Source: Acidobacteriota bacterium (GTDB lineage Bacteria > Acidobacteriota > Terriglobia > UBA7540). Taken from it: DNA of 64,000 bases. Location of the stretch: NCBI GenBank assembly GCA_023474345.1, contig JAMCXS010000009.1, positions 1-64,000 of the forward strand, in the 5' to 3' direction. The notes beneath the pieces were generated by a model, which had not been told where the DNA came from, did no database searches, and saw nothing but the letters and a program-made list of their open reading frames with translations. This document shows, piece after piece, positions 1-9,581 of the stretch (positions within the stretch are counted from its first letter, which is position 1; the number at the start of each line of letters is the position of its first letter). The position numbers and the translations under genes were made by a program.

Positions 1-104
1 GGCCGACAACACGCTAAAATGAACAGGTAAGCGGAGCCGAGGCTTCAAGCATTAGTTGAGGTGTTGGCAGATAAAAAGAATAACGTTTCCGAGAAAGGAT
101 TCGC

Positions 105-1109
105 ATGGAAGACGTTCTGGATGTGGTGATTGTAGGCGCAGGACCCACGGGTCTAGCCTGCGCGATTGACGCCGTGCGGGAGAATCTCAACACGCTAGTG
201 GTAGAAAAAGGATGTCTTGTGAATTCGCTTTTCAATTATCCGCCGGGCATGACATTTTTCACTACGCGCGAACGCCTGGAGATTGGCGAGGTTCCATTTA
301 CAAGCGTCAATGTGAAGCCCACGCGCACGGAGGCGCTCGAATACTACCGGCGTGTTGCGGAGTTGTTTCACTTACCGATCCGCTATCAGGAGCGTGTCCT
401 GGCCGTGACCGGGTCAAACAATCAATTTGAAGTGAAGACCTCGATGCCTGACGGGAAACAGAACTCCTATCGCAGTCGTAAAGTGGTCATTGCCACCGGT
501 TACTACGACATTCCCAATCTGATGGGCATTCCCGGCGAGGATCTGCCGAAGGTTTCTCATTACTACGGGGAGGCTCATGCCTTTTTCCAAAGAAAAGTCG
601 CCGTGATTGGAGGAGCCAACTCCGCTGCCATCGCGGCCCTCGACCTTTTTCGGCACGGCGCCGAAGTGACCTTGGTGCACTGGGAGCCCGAGCTGAGCCG
701 GCACATTAAATACTGGATTCGCCCTGATATTGAGAACCGCATCAAGGAAGGTTCGATCCAGGCTTTTCTGGGAGCCACGTTGAAGGAAGTGACCGAGGAT
801 TCAATTTTGATTGAAACCGCTCAGCATGAGCTGATCCGACGGGAAAACGATTTCGTTTATGCCCTGACTGGGTATCACCCAGACTATGCCCTCCTAGAGG
901 GCGCGGGCGTGGCTGTTGATCCGAAAACCTCACGGCCGCAATGTAATTCCAAAACGCTAGAAAGCAACGTCCCCGGGATTTACCTTGCGGGCGTGCTGAT
1001 TTCCGGTAAGCATACCAATGAAATTTTTATCGAGAATGGCCGCTTCCACGGGAAGCTCATCATCAACCACATCCAGAAGCATTTGGATGGCCGCACTTCG
1101 TGTTCTTGA
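105..1109 (+). CDS. ypdA: YpdA-type bacillithiol disulfide reductase
   Basis: A 334-residue two-dinucleotide-fold flavoprotein. The FAD-binding GAGPTG motif is at residues 11-16 and the NADPH-binding GGANSA motif at about 169-174. The C-terminal part (SGKHTNEIFIENGRFHG) is typical of the YpdA family. There is no CxxC redox pair, which argues against thioredoxin reductase. YpdA enzymes reduce oxidised bacillithiol with NADPH in the cytoplasm. The ATG at 105 has a GAGAAAGGA ribosome site just upstream. The bacillithiol-synthesis gene bshC lies in the same window (59523-61163), which supports the role. The family assignment is strong; the substrate is inferred from it. Confidence 0.85.
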   Translation: MEDVLDVVIVGAGPTGLACAIDAVRENLNTLVVEKGCLVNSLFNYPPGMTFFTTRERLEIGEVPFTSVNVKPTRTEALEYYRRVAELFHLPIRYQERVLAVTGSNNQFEVKTSMPDGKQNSYRSRKVVIATGYYDIPNLMGIPGEDLPKVSHYYGEAHAFFQRKVAVIGGANSAAIAALDLFRHGAEVTLVHWEPELSRHIKYWIRPDIENRIKEGSIQAFLGATLKEVTEDSILIETAQHELIRRENDFVYALTGYHPDYALLEGAGVAVDPKTSRPQCNSKTLESNVPGIYLAGVLISGKHTNEIFIENGRFHGKLIINHIQKHLDGRTSCS

Positions 1110-1259
1110 CTTCCTCAATGGCCGCATTGATGCGCCGTTGTCCTGTGGTGCAACAGTGCCATTGCAAAAGCGTTTTGGCCCTGTTAAATTCGGTGCAAGG
1201 GGGCAAATCCTGATCTCCGGGGGGCGGTTGCGTTCACGTTTGCCCTGTGAGGTGACGCC

Positions 1260-2132
1260 ATGAAACGACGCGAGTTTTTTACCCGGGGGGCGAGAGGTGC
1301 CGCGATGTTCTGGCTGGGCCTGAAAGTTTTGCCGGAGGCGGTACTTCCAGCCGTTGCTGCGGAGCATTTTAGTGCTGCGGATACGGTGGTGCTGGGCCAG
1401 ACGGGAATTCGTACAAGCCGGCTGGCGTGCGGAACAGGCACCATCGGTTTTAACCATCATTCGCAACAGACCGCGCTGGGCATTAAGGGCCTGAGTGATC
1501 TGCTGGTGCATGGGTACGAGCGTGGCTTGCGTTTTTTCGATTGCGCGGACTCGTACGGAAGCCATCCCCACGTGGCCGCAGCTCTCAAACGGTTGCCTCG
1601 TGAGAAGGTGACCATTTTGACCAAATCGTGGGCCCGGGATCCTGAAACCATGCGCTCCGATATCGATCGCTTTCGCAAGGAACTCAACGTTGACACCATT
1701 GACATCCTGATGATGCATTGTCTTACGGATGGGAATTGGACCCAACGCTATCGCGCCGTCATGGATGTTCTTTCAGAGGCGAAGGAGAAAAAACTGATCC
1801 GCGCCCACGGATGCTCATGTCATTCGATTGCCGCTCTGCGCGCCGCGGCGGCATCGCCCTGGGTGGAAGTCGACTTCGTTCGAATCAATCCTATCGGTTC
1901 CCACATGGATGCCGATCCTTCTGAGGTGATTGCAGTCATCCGGCGCATGAAGGCGTCAGGAAGGGCGGTTGTGGGGATGAAAATTCTTGGGCAAGGGGAC
2001 TTGCGGCACCGCCAGGATCAGGCGCTTTCTTACGCTTTGTCCCTTGGTCTTCTGGATGCCTTCACGATCGGAGCCGAAAGCATTGCGGAGCAGGACGATT
2101 TGATTCATAGAATTGCCCAAGTGCCGGTATAA
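1260..2132 (+). CDS. Tat-exported aldo/keto reductase
   Basis: A 290-residue aldo/keto reductase preceded by a twin-arginine signal (KRREFF at residues 2-7, then a hydrophobic stretch ending near residue 34). The catalytic tetrad is visible as D94, Y99, K122 and H153. A GAGGTGA ribosome site lies just before the ATG. Family members reduce carbonyls with NAD(P)H; the twin-arginine signal suggests export with the cofactor already bound. A second aldo/keto reductase without a signal follows 96 bases downstream on the same strand, so they may be co-transcribed. The substrate cannot be told from the sequence. Confidence 0.8.
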   Translation: MKRREFFTRGARGAAMFWLGLKVLPEAVLPAVAAEHFSAADTVVLGQTGIRTSRLACGTGTIGFNHHSQQTALGIKGLSDLLVHGYERGLRFFDCADSYGSHPHVAAALKRLPREKVTILTKSWARDPETMRSDIDRFRKELNVDTIDILMMHCLTDGNWTQRYRAVMDVLSEAKEKKLIRAHGCSCHSIAALRAAAASPWVEVDFVRINPIGSHMDADPSEVIAVIRRMKASGRAVVGMKILGQGDLRHRQDQALSYALSLGLLDAFTIGAESIAEQDDLIHRIAQVPV

Positions 2133-2228
2133 GGTTCGATCTCGCCAGCCCGGCCCTGCCAGCGTGCGTAAACATGGATCTTCAGACAAGCCTTTGAAGT
2201 TTGTAGACAACAATGATGGAGGATTTAG

Positions 2229-3200
2229 ATGGATTTCAGAACTTTGCCTAATACGGAACTAAGAGTATCGCGAGTCTCTTTTGGCACGATGACGTTTGGA
2301 GGACAAACCGATGAATCGACGGCGCGTCGCATCGTGGATCGTTGCTTTGATGCCGGAATCAATTTTTTTGATACCGCCAACGTTTACAACAAAGGAATGG
2401 CTGAAACGATCATTGGGAACTTGCTCCGCGGCCGGCGCGACAAAGTGGTTCTTGCGACAAAAGTGCGCGGGAAGATGGGCGACGGACCGGACGATGCCGG
2501 CCTGTCTCGCGCTGCTATTCACAAGGCCATCGATCAGAGCCTAAGGCGCCTGGGCACCGACTACGTTGATATTTACTACCTGCACCTGCCGGACTATAAC
2601 GTGCCGATTGAAGAAACTCTTGCCGCAATGCAGGAGTTAGTGGCGGCGGGGAAGGTGCATTATCCGGCGGTTTCGAACTATGCCGCCTGGCAAGTGGCGG
2701 AGATCCATTGCATTCCACAGAAGAATGGATTCAAGCCGCCCTTTATTTCTCAGCCCATGTACAACCTGCTGGCGCGCGCCATTGAGGAAGAATATCTGCC
2801 CTTTTGCAAAAAATATGGTGTTGCTGTCGTCCCTTACAATCCGCTAGCCGGAGGATTACTAACCGGAAAGCACCTGCGGGGCAATCAGCCCCTGCCAGGA
2901 AGCCGTTTTGACGGCAACCAGATGTACCTTGATCGCTACTGGCATGAAGACGATTTTGCTGCGGTCGAGGAACTTCGACAGGTAGCGCGCGAGGCAGGGA
3001 AGACGCTGGTCGAGTTGGCACTGCAGTGGCTGCTCAGCCAGGATCAGGTGGATTCCATCATTCTGGGAGCTTCACGGCTGGAACAACTGGAAGAAAACCT
3101 CAAAGCCTGCGAAGGACCACGGCTTGACGCTGTGGTGCTGGAGCGCTGCAACGAGGTCTGGAAACGGCTGCGGGGCGTCACGCCAAAATATAACCGCTGA
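2229..3200 (+). CDS. aldo/keto reductase
   Basis: A 323-residue cytoplasmic aldo/keto reductase of the general alcohol-dehydrogenase-like type. The tetrad is D48, Y53, K78 and H119, inside FFDTANVY, VVLATKV and YYLHLPD. The C-terminal NADP-binding part ends with LGASRLEQLEENL. A GGAGG site precedes the ATG. It follows the Tat-exported aldo/keto reductase and may form a unit with it. The substrate is unknown. Confidence 0.85.
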   Translation: MDFRTLPNTELRVSRVSFGTMTFGGQTDESTARRIVDRCFDAGINFFDTANVYNKGMAETIIGNLLRGRRDKVVLATKVRGKMGDGPDDAGLSRAAIHKAIDQSLRRLGTDYVDIYYLHLPDYNVPIEETLAAMQELVAAGKVHYPAVSNYAAWQVAEIHCIPQKNGFKPPFISQPMYNLLARAIEEEYLPFCKKYGVAVVPYNPLAGGLLTGKHLRGNQPLPGSRFDGNQMYLDRYWHEDDFAAVEELRQVAREAGKTLVELALQWLLSQDQVDSIILGASRLEQLEENLKACEGPRLDAVVLERCNEVWKRLRGVTPKYNR

Positions 3201-3243
3201 GCAACGCTCATACCCTCAAGGTAAGCTGGAGGACGCACTGTAA

Positions 3244-3262
3244 CGGCGAACCACGATCGCCG
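3244..3262. terminator. possible stem-loop between convergent genes
   Basis: Arms CGGCGA and TCGCCG pair perfectly around a 7-base loop in the gap between the convergent aldo/keto reductase and MBL-hydrolase genes. There is no clear run of T, so termination is only a guess from position. Confidence 0.3.
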
Positions 3263-3317
3263 GCTCTCTTCAGGGAGGAGGACCGGCCGCCGCAGACCGT
3301 CGAAACAAAACGAAACT

Positions 3318-4265
3318 TCAGGCCAGCGCCCACCTTGCGGGCCGCGTCCCGGGGACCGGTTTGACTTTCCCGTGCTGCTCAAGCCGGTCCATGTGTCCCT
3401 TGATTGGAAACATGGCGAAAATCCAGTTTTCCTCCGGCCAATCCCCCATGGCACTTGCCACGGCCTCAATCAATTCTTTCATTGTGAGGCCTGCCGGAGC
3501 TTTTGCCAGGCTTTGAAGGATGGCCCGATCGGCAAATTCGACGGTGCGGCGCGACTCGGCGAGGAAGTCCCGGATTTCCTCGCCATGCATGATCGGCCAG
3601 TGGCCTGAGTAGAGGACCTCGACCGGCAAATGTTCAAAATAACGGATCGTGGAAAGATAGGAGTCAATGTGGTAATAAGTCACGGGAAGAGCCATCTTGC
3701 CGGAGGCTTCAGGACAACCTCGCCCCTGCACTGCATCCCCACTGAACAAAGCTCGTTTTCGGGGGTCGTACAACGCCAGATGGCCGCGGGAGTGTCCGGG
3801 TACATGAAGAACTTCAAGGTACCAGTCGTCTCCCAGATGAATCTTCTCTCCCCCCGTAAAACAGAGGTCCATGTGCCGCAGCTTCCCAGCCTCTGGGGAG
3901 GGCACAGGGTCAATGCTCACATCGTGCTCTTGCTTGAGGAAGTTATAGCGAAGGTCGTAAAGCTTGCTGGGGTCCTCGACCAACTCGCGGTCTGCCTCGC
4001 CGCAACTCAACATAGTCCTGGGCGAAAGACTTTTGATGCTGTCATTCCCGCCCTGATGGTCCAGGTCTGCATGCGTTGTCACAGCCAGTGTCAACTGCTC
4101 GGGTTTGATCTTCAGCTTGTCTAAAAACGGGAAAATGGTCTTCTCGGGTGTGTCGGCCGTCCCGGTATCCACCAGAACGACGTTGTCCCCCACAAAGAGA
4201 TACTGGAAAAGGTTCCGTCCTCCGTAGAGCGATCCAATCTGGTAAACGTTCGGATATAGTTCCAT
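3318..4265 (-). CDS. metallo-beta-lactamase-fold hydrolase
   Basis: A 315-residue MBL-fold protein. The metal motif HADLDHQGG, the later GHSRGHLALYD and GDAV, and a final SGHWP supply the usual His/Asp zinc ligands. A C-terminal helical region of about 90 residues follows, as in many MBL hydrolases with a winged-helix tail. The start is placed at the Met of MELYPNVYQIG because family homology begins there; an in-frame Met 41 codons upstream would add a non-homologous leader. The members of this broad family hydrolyse thioesters, lactones and other esters; the substrate here is unknown. Confidence 0.75.
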   Translation of the reverse strand: MELYPNVYQIGSLYGGRNLFQYLFVGDNVVLVDTGTADTPEKTIFPFLDKLKIKPEQLTLAVTTHADLDHQGGNDSIKSLSPRTMLSCGEADRELVEDPSKLYDLRYNFLKQEHDVSIDPVPSPEAGKLRHMDLCFTGGEKIHLGDDWYLEVLHVPGHSRGHLALYDPRKRALFSGDAVQGRGCPEASGKMALPVTYYHIDSYLSTIRYFEHLPVEVLYSGHWPIMHGEEIRDFLAESRRTVEFADRAILQSLAKAPAGLTMKELIEAVASAMGDWPEENWIFAMFPIKGHMDRLEQHGKVKPVPGTRPARWALA

Positions 4266-4526
4266 GTAACACCCCACACAAGGATATTTTGCTGTTTGCC
4301 TCTGCCCGGCCAGCCGCGAAGCCGGAAGAAACTCCCATAATAGCTTCACTTGTGTCTGCCGGCTCAGTTTTTTTAGCGGCGGGCGCAAACTTCAGAAGCT
4401 TGTGAAAAATTGGTTAACAGACAGAAGCGCCCCAAAGACCCAAAGCCCGCAAGGCAATCACCTGGGTTCTGCCTCGTGCTCATTTGGCCCTCAGTATCTT
4501 TGCGTGAAGCCGTGTGTGAAGCTGCT

Positions 4527-5909
4527 TTATTCAGTCAGGATATCCAGGGGGATCGGCTCGATAGGAGGCGGCAAAAAATCGTGCGTCCGGATCATCCACC
4601 GGCTGAGCTTCGCTTGCAGCTTGCGGATCGTCTCCGAGTAGGCCGAATTGCCGGCCAGGTTGCCCAATTCCCACGGGTCCTTTTCCAAGTCGTAGAATTC
4701 CACTTCAGGACGCGGCTTACCAAAATATTTCCGGGTCAGAGCAGGTGTGAGCTTTCCGTCATGATGAAGGTGCTCGATGGAGCGCCAACTCGGCGACCGG
4801 GCAATGTCGCTCAAGGGCCTGTAAGACTCCTCGGGCAGGAAATTATGGATCAGTTTATAGCGCCCGGTTCGGACGCACCGGATGAAATCCAAATGGGTGT
4901 GGTAATTTCGCTCGGCATAGATTTCTTCGCGCGGCTGATATTTCCCTTCAGTCAATAGTCCCAGAAAACTTGTACCATTCATGGTTTTCGGTATCCGAAT
5001 TCCCGCCGCTTCAATCCACGTCGGCGCGAGATCGACAAGAGAAATTAGCTCGGAAGAAGACCGGCCGGGTCTGATTTTTCCCGGCCAGCGGGCAATCAAG
5101 GGGACCCGAAGTCCCGGATCGTAGAGCGTCCCCTTGGCGCCCGGAAAGGACATACCCTGGTCACTGGTGAAGATCAGCAGGGTGTTTTCCGCAAGACCTC
5201 GCTCGTCAAGAAGCTCCAGGAATTTTCCTACTCGAAGGTCCAACCGCTCGATTGCCTCGTAATAATGGGCCAGATCCCTCCGGATGCCGGAAGTATCAGG
5301 CAAAAATCCAGGATCCACCACCTCCGAACGAGTATTGTGCGCCGGATACCGTTCGCCCGGCAGGTAAGGGCGGTGAGGATCGTGGTAGCCGATGTGCAAA
5401 TAGAAAGGGCGATCCTTGGGCCGCCGATCAAAAAACGTTTCAATGGGCAGGTGGTGCCCCTGGAAATCCCAGCGATTCCAAAACTCTAGACCTTGATGAA
5501 CTTTCTTGAACGCACCCGTGTAATAGCCGCGAATTTTCAGGTATTCCAGGATCGTCATTTGTCCAACCGGCATGGGCGAATGAAACCTGGAGGTTCCCGT
5601 TTCGCGCGGCGACTCCCCGGTCAATATGGCGGAACGGCTGGGACTGCAGGAAGGTGCCGGCGCAAAGGTGCAGTCAAACCGCATTCCTTCTCGCGCCAGG
5701 CGGTCAATGTTTGGTGTGTGCAGAAACTTGTTCCCGTAGCAACCGGCGTCCGGGCAACTTTGGTCGTCGGAAATCAGGAAGACAAAATTGGGCAGAGGCC
5801 TTTTGGAGGAATCAACAACCTCGGGAAGGGAAGAACCCGGTCGGGAACGGGCCAGCGCCCCGGCGGCACCTAAAGCATAACTCACCTTTATGAAGCTTCT
5901 GCGGTTCAT
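4527..5909 (-). CDS. Tat-exported sulfatase
   Basis: A 460-residue type I sulfatase. The start is set at MNRRSFIK, a near-perfect twin-arginine signal, rather than the in-frame Met 10 codons upstream. The N-terminal DD metal site (FLISDDQ) and the CSPSRSAILTG motif, whose Cys is converted to formylglycine, are intact. A later TSDQG site supplies further metal ligands. Such enzymes hydrolyse sulfate esters, often from polysaccharides, outside the cytoplasm. No sulfatase-maturation gene is seen nearby. It is on the same strand as the MBL hydrolase, with 261 bases between them. Confidence 0.85.
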   Translation of the reverse strand: MNRRSFIKVSYALGAAGALARSRPGSSLPEVVDSSKRPLPNFVFLISDDQSCPDAGCYGNKFLHTPNIDRLAREGMRFDCTFAPAPSCSPSRSAILTGESPRETGTSRFHSPMPVGQMTILEYLKIRGYYTGAFKKVHQGLEFWNRWDFQGHHLPIETFFDRRPKDRPFYLHIGYHDPHRPYLPGERYPAHNTRSEVVDPGFLPDTSGIRRDLAHYYEAIERLDLRVGKFLELLDERGLAENTLLIFTSDQGMSFPGAKGTLYDPGLRVPLIARWPGKIRPGRSSSELISLVDLAPTWIEAAGIRIPKTMNGTSFLGLLTEGKYQPREEIYAERNYHTHLDFIRCVRTGRYKLIHNFLPEESYRPLSDIARSPSWRSIEHLHHDGKLTPALTRKYFGKPRPEVEFYDLEKDPWELGNLAGNSAYSETIRKLQAKLSRWMIRTHDFLPPPIEPIPLDILTE

Positions 5910-6271
5910 TCTGTCACACTCCCATTTGGGATTGCGCACACAGGCCGCGCACTGCTCAGCAAATGGAAAAGCCTTTCACCAGACGAATCGCATTGTACTA
6001 AGCCAGTTAAAAGAGTCGGCAAGAATTTGCATTTTTTAGCGCAACAGAGTGCGCTTTCCCCCGGGCTTGTCTAAGTCCGTAGTTTATTCCGCCGTGTGCC
6101 AGGCGCCTATCTGCTTGAATCTTAGCACCTTGGAACTGTATTTCGAACCAGAATCCGCAAGGAGCCTGGCACCGGAATTGCGAGATCTCGTGCAGGACAA
6201 GGTGGTCGCCGCACCGTAGGCGATCGCCTTCATTAAGGCGGGGGTTCGCCGCCCCTGCACGGGGGGACGCC
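5910..6271. other. non-coding gap between divergent genes
   Basis: About 360 bases lie between the sulfatase and a small plus-strand gene. I see no convincing coding region, RNA or repeat. It should hold the promoters of both genes, but I cannot place them. Confidence 0.5.
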
Positions 6272-6643
6272 ATGAAATGGGTGCTGATTTTTTTGCTGAT
6301 GGCTCCAACAGCTCAGGCCGCAAGCCTCGGAAAAGTCTTTAAGCCTTTCGCAAAGCTATCGACACTTACTGTCCTGTCAGCCGAGTTCGATGGAGCGACT
6401 ACCTATGAGGCTGTCCGTTCAGGCAGGGGTTATGAGGCAAACCTCATGATGCGGCCTTTTTCGCGGAACGTTTCAATCTTTCCGGTTCTTGGGGCCTCTG
6501 CCATTGGAGTAAACTACCTCGCTTTACGGCTGCAAAGGCAAGAGCACAAAAAGATCGGCAAGGCGCTGCAGATACTTTGGATTGGGTCGCATGTTGCTGC
6601 CGGCGTATGGAATCTCCGTGCTGGCAACGCTTATCAGCGTTGA
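6272..6643 (+). CDS. small exported or membrane protein, uncharacterised
   Basis: A 123-residue protein with a signal peptide (MKWVLIFLL, then cleavage-like AQA-A near residue 17). Two to three weakly hydrophobic segments follow, one around VLSAEFDGATTYEAV and one around ILWIGSHVAAGVW. The segment with D-x-x-T-T-Y followed by E-A-N-x-M-M resembles small four-helix membrane proteins of the DUF5658 kind, but I am not certain. No close upstream Shine-Dalgarno is visible. The function is unknown. Confidence 0.55.
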   Translation: MKWVLIFLLMAPTAQAASLGKVFKPFAKLSTLTVLSAEFDGATTYEAVRSGRGYEANLMMRPFSRNVSIFPVLGASAIGVNYLALRLQRQEHKKIGKALQILWIGSHVAAGVWNLRAGNAYQR

Positions 6644-6741
6644 TACCCAGTTCGGACCATTCGGAAAGCCGACACTGTCAGCCACGTGGACTTCCGAGCC
6701 AGCCTGAAAAGCGTCATCATTCTTACAGATCAGTAGCGATC

Positions 6742-6770
6742 TTGATTTTTAGCGGCTGCTTTGTTAGCTT
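6742..6770 (+). promoter_or_regulatory. candidate promoter for iscA
   Basis: TTGATT at 6742-6747 and TAGCTT at 6765-6770 are 17 bases apart, about 50 bases before the IscA start. It is a weak match to the housekeeping consensus. Confidence 0.3.
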
Positions 6771-6820
6771 ATATGGAGTGGAGCAGCCTAGGCTGATCAC
6801 ATATATCAAAGGAGTAATGT

Positions 6821-7150
6821 ATGGTGGGTCTTGAACTAACGCCTCATGCGGTTGACAAAGTAAAGGAGATTCTGGCTCAACAGAATCCTACCCCTTCGGG
6901 GCTACGTGTTTCGGTCGTGGGAGGAGGCTGTTCTGGGTTTTCATACCAGATGAATTTTGAAAACGAAACGAACGCAATTGATAAAGTCTTCGACTTCGAC
7001 GGCTTGAAGGTCTTTGTTGACCAAGCCTCGCTGATGTATTTGAATGGGACGAAGATCGATTTTGTTGAGAGTCTGGAAGGCTCGGGATTCAAGTTTGACA
7101 ATCCGAACGTCAAAACGACTTGTGGCTGTGGAAGTTCCTTCAGCGTCTAA
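6821..7150 (+). CDS. A-type iron-sulfur carrier (IscA/ErpA/HesB)
   Basis: A 109-residue HesB-like protein. The three conserved cysteines are C37 (GGGCSGF), C101 and C103 (TTCGCGSSF). These proteins carry Fe-S clusters to target apoproteins in the cytoplasm. An AAAGGAG site lies 7 bases before the ATG. It stands alone, without isc or suf genes nearby, which is common for ErpA-like carriers. Which subtype it is cannot be settled from the sequence alone. Confidence 0.9.
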   Translation: MVGLELTPHAVDKVKEILAQQNPTPSGLRVSVVGGGCSGFSYQMNFENETNAIDKVFDFDGLKVFVDQASLMYLNGTKIDFVESLEGSGFKFDNPNVKTTCGCGSSFSV

Positions 7151-7244
7151 GTCTTAGCTCGATGTCCGGAAGACCGATTGTTGTGCATCGACTGCCGGTC
7201 CTTCCGGACAACGTGTATTTGCCTACCCCAGAAGCAGGCTGTTT

Positions 7245-7712
7245 GTGCCCACAAAGGCCAAAGAGTGTGTGCCCGTCAACGAAACCGAAGCGACTATTGG
7301 CCGGTTGGGCGAATTTTTGGCGGGCCAAGGCCTTGCCATCGATGTAGCCTGTGGTTGGCGACGAAATAGTATGTTCCTTGCGTGCCGAGGGCTCCGGGTG
7401 TCGGGAGTTGATCGTTCGTGGCAGTCCCATGTAGCGGGCAAGGATTTTCCAAGCCGCGCCAAGTTAGCTGTCGATTCTGTGGGAGTCGACCATGCCTTTA
7501 TTAGCCCTCCAGTAAACAGCCCTTGTTTTGTCGTATGTTTTGACTTCTGTAACCCTGGTTTGTATTCGACGCTCCGATCTTCTCTCCAAAGCCTATGCTC
7601 TATGACTAAGATACCCGTCGGTACGGGACCAGGATGGGCGATTCTAGCCGGTTTTTCCTTGATGTACGCACGTCTGTGGTATTCTCCATTCTGTTTTGTT
7701 ACTCGAGTATGA
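7245..7712 (+). pseudogene. decayed class I SAM methyltransferase
   Basis: The translation keeps the SAM-binding motif of a small methyltransferase family in worn form: AIDVACGWRRNSMFLACRG, then VSGVDRSWQ. A later segment resembles the family's inter-strand region (LYSTLRSSLQ), and near the end GTGP and FSLMYARLW resemble the C-terminus. The glycine-rich ALRPGG turn and the segment between motif I and the LYSTLR part are missing or scrambled. Codon and residue use are unlike the flanking genes. No good ribosome site precedes it. I read it as a gene remnant between iscA and nadE; an unrelated open frame is the alternative. Confidence 0.5.
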
Positions 7713-7765
7713 TTGCGTGATATGGTCTGGCAGAGGAAAGGTTCTGGTTTCTATTTGCTCCTACA

Positions 7766-9406
7766 ATGAAAATTGCGCTGGCACAAATCAATACCACCGT
7801 CGGTGATTTTGAAGGTAACGTCGGCAAGATACTTCAATATGCGAAGCTGGCAGCAGATCGAGGCGCTGACCTGGTTGTTTTTCCGGAATTGGCCGTGTGC
7901 GGATACCCGCCGCGGGATCTGGTTGAGAGGCCCGATTTTATCCAGCGGTCGGAAGCTGAGCTCTCGCGGCTCAGCCATTTGCTTCCGGACATCCCCGCCG
8001 TGATCGGTTATGTGCGCCGGTCGCATGTGCAGACGGGTAAGCCTGTCTCGAATGCTGCGGCGATCGTTTATCGAGGCAAAGTGCTCCTTGATTATGTCAA
8101 GATTCTCCTTCCGTTCTACGATGTTTTTGATGAGTCCCGGTATTTCGAGCCCGGCAATGCCGTAGGGATCTACGACCTGGAAGGTGTGCGAATCGGCATT
8201 ACCATTTGCGAGGATATTTGGAACGACAAGAACTTCTGGCGGAAGCGCCTTTATCCTCGCGATCCTGTCGAGGAGATTACCAAGGCTGGCGCTAACCTCC
8301 TGCTGAATATCGCTTCCTCACCTTTTACGACTGAGAAGATTCAGCTTCGCCACGACATGCTCAGAACAATTGCTGTCGAGCACGACATTCCCGTGGCTTA
8401 CGTCAATCACGTGGGCGGAAACGACCAATTGATCCTTGACGGGTCGAGCCTGGCCTTCAGCGCAGGAGGAACCCCGGCGGCCAGGGCGAAATCGTTCCAG
8501 GAAGACCTTCTCGTCTTCGACACTACCGGGACGACAGTGGACATTCATCCGGCGCCAGCCTCCGAGATCGAGGCGGTCTATCAGGCCCTTACCCTGGGAA
8601 CGCGTGATTATATGAGGAAGTGCGGCTTCCGGGAAGCGATTGTGGGGTTGAGCGGCGGGATTGATTCTTCCCTAGTCGTGACTCTAGCGGCGGAAGCCCT
8701 CGGTCCCGAAAATGTTCATGCCATTGCCATGCCCGGCCCGTATTCCTCACCCGGCAGCCTGCGAGATGCCGAAGACCTGGCGCGCAGACTGGGCGTCGAT
8801 TTCCGCGTCATTCCAATCACCCCCATCTACGAAAACTATCTCCAGACGTTGGCCCCCTCCTTTAAAGGACGTCCCGCCGACGTGACGGAAGAGAATATTC
8901 AGGCCCGGATTCGTGGGAATATCCTCATGGCGCTTTCAAATAAGCTTGGCGCGATGGTTCTGAGCACCGGCAACAAGTCAGAACTGGCTGTGGGCTACTG
9001 CACCTTGTACGGGGACATGGCAGGAGGACTTGCCGTCATTGCCGATGTGCCGAAGACCATGGTTTATGAGCTGGCGCGTTACGCAAACCAGGCGGGGGAG
9101 CGGATTCCTCAGTCGTGCCTTGAAAAAGCTCCTTCGGCCGAGCTTCGGGCCAACCAAACCGATCAGGACACTCTTCCGCCCTATGAGGTTCTCGACGTCA
9201 TCCTTAAGGCTGCCATCGAAGAGAGACTTTGTGCTAAAGCGATCGCTGAAAAGTACAAGATTAGAATGCCGCTCATTAAGGACGTCCTGCATCGTGTCAG
9301 TTGTGCCGAGTATAAACGTCAGCAGGCCGCTCCCGCGCTGAAGGTCACCGCGAAGGCGTTCGGGATGGGCCGCCGGTATCCCATTGCCCAGAAGTTTACC
9401 GGTTAG
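7766..9406 (+). CDS. nadE: glutamine-dependent NAD+ synthetase
   Basis: A 546-residue two-domain enzyme. The N-terminal nitrilase-like glutaminase has the E41-K112-C148 triad (VFPELAVCG, VKILLPFYD, ITICEDIW). The C-terminal synthetase has the PP-loop SGGIDSS at about 296-302 and a later STGNKSE motif. It makes NAD+ from nicotinic acid adenine dinucleotide, ATP and glutamine, releasing ammonia internally. The length matches the glutamine-dependent class. It appears monocistronic; the next gene starts 175 bases later. Confidence 0.95.
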   Translation: MKIALAQINTTVGDFEGNVGKILQYAKLAADRGADLVVFPELAVCGYPPRDLVERPDFIQRSEAELSRLSHLLPDIPAVIGYVRRSHVQTGKPVSNAAAIVYRGKVLLDYVKILLPFYDVFDESRYFEPGNAVGIYDLEGVRIGITICEDIWNDKNFWRKRLYPRDPVEEITKAGANLLLNIASSPFTTEKIQLRHDMLRTIAVEHDIPVAYVNHVGGNDQLILDGSSLAFSAGGTPAARAKSFQEDLLVFDTTGTTVDIHPAPASEIEAVYQALTLGTRDYMRKCGFREAIVGLSGGIDSSLVVTLAAEALGPENVHAIAMPGPYSSPGSLRDAEDLARRLGVDFRVIPITPIYENYLQTLAPSFKGRPADVTEENIQARIRGNILMALSNKLGAMVLSTGNKSELAVGYCTLYGDMAGGLAVIADVPKTMVYELARYANQAGERIPQSCLEKAPSAELRANQTDQDTLPPYEVLDVILKAAIEERLCAKAIAEKYKIRMPLIKDVLHRVSCAEYKRQQAAPALKVTAKAFGMGRRYPIAQKFTG

Positions 9407-9581
9407 ACCTGCGAACTCAAAGTGAGGGCGCGCTCGACCTCTGCGCGAATCCGGCAAGACTGCACATGGCGTTGGCCGGCAGGATTTGGTGAAAAGGCCA
9501 GGTCCTGCCTGCAAGTTTGCACGTGCCTGGGGATAGGGGCTTCATATTCAGTACGCCGCTTGCATTGCTGATCGAGGTGAA

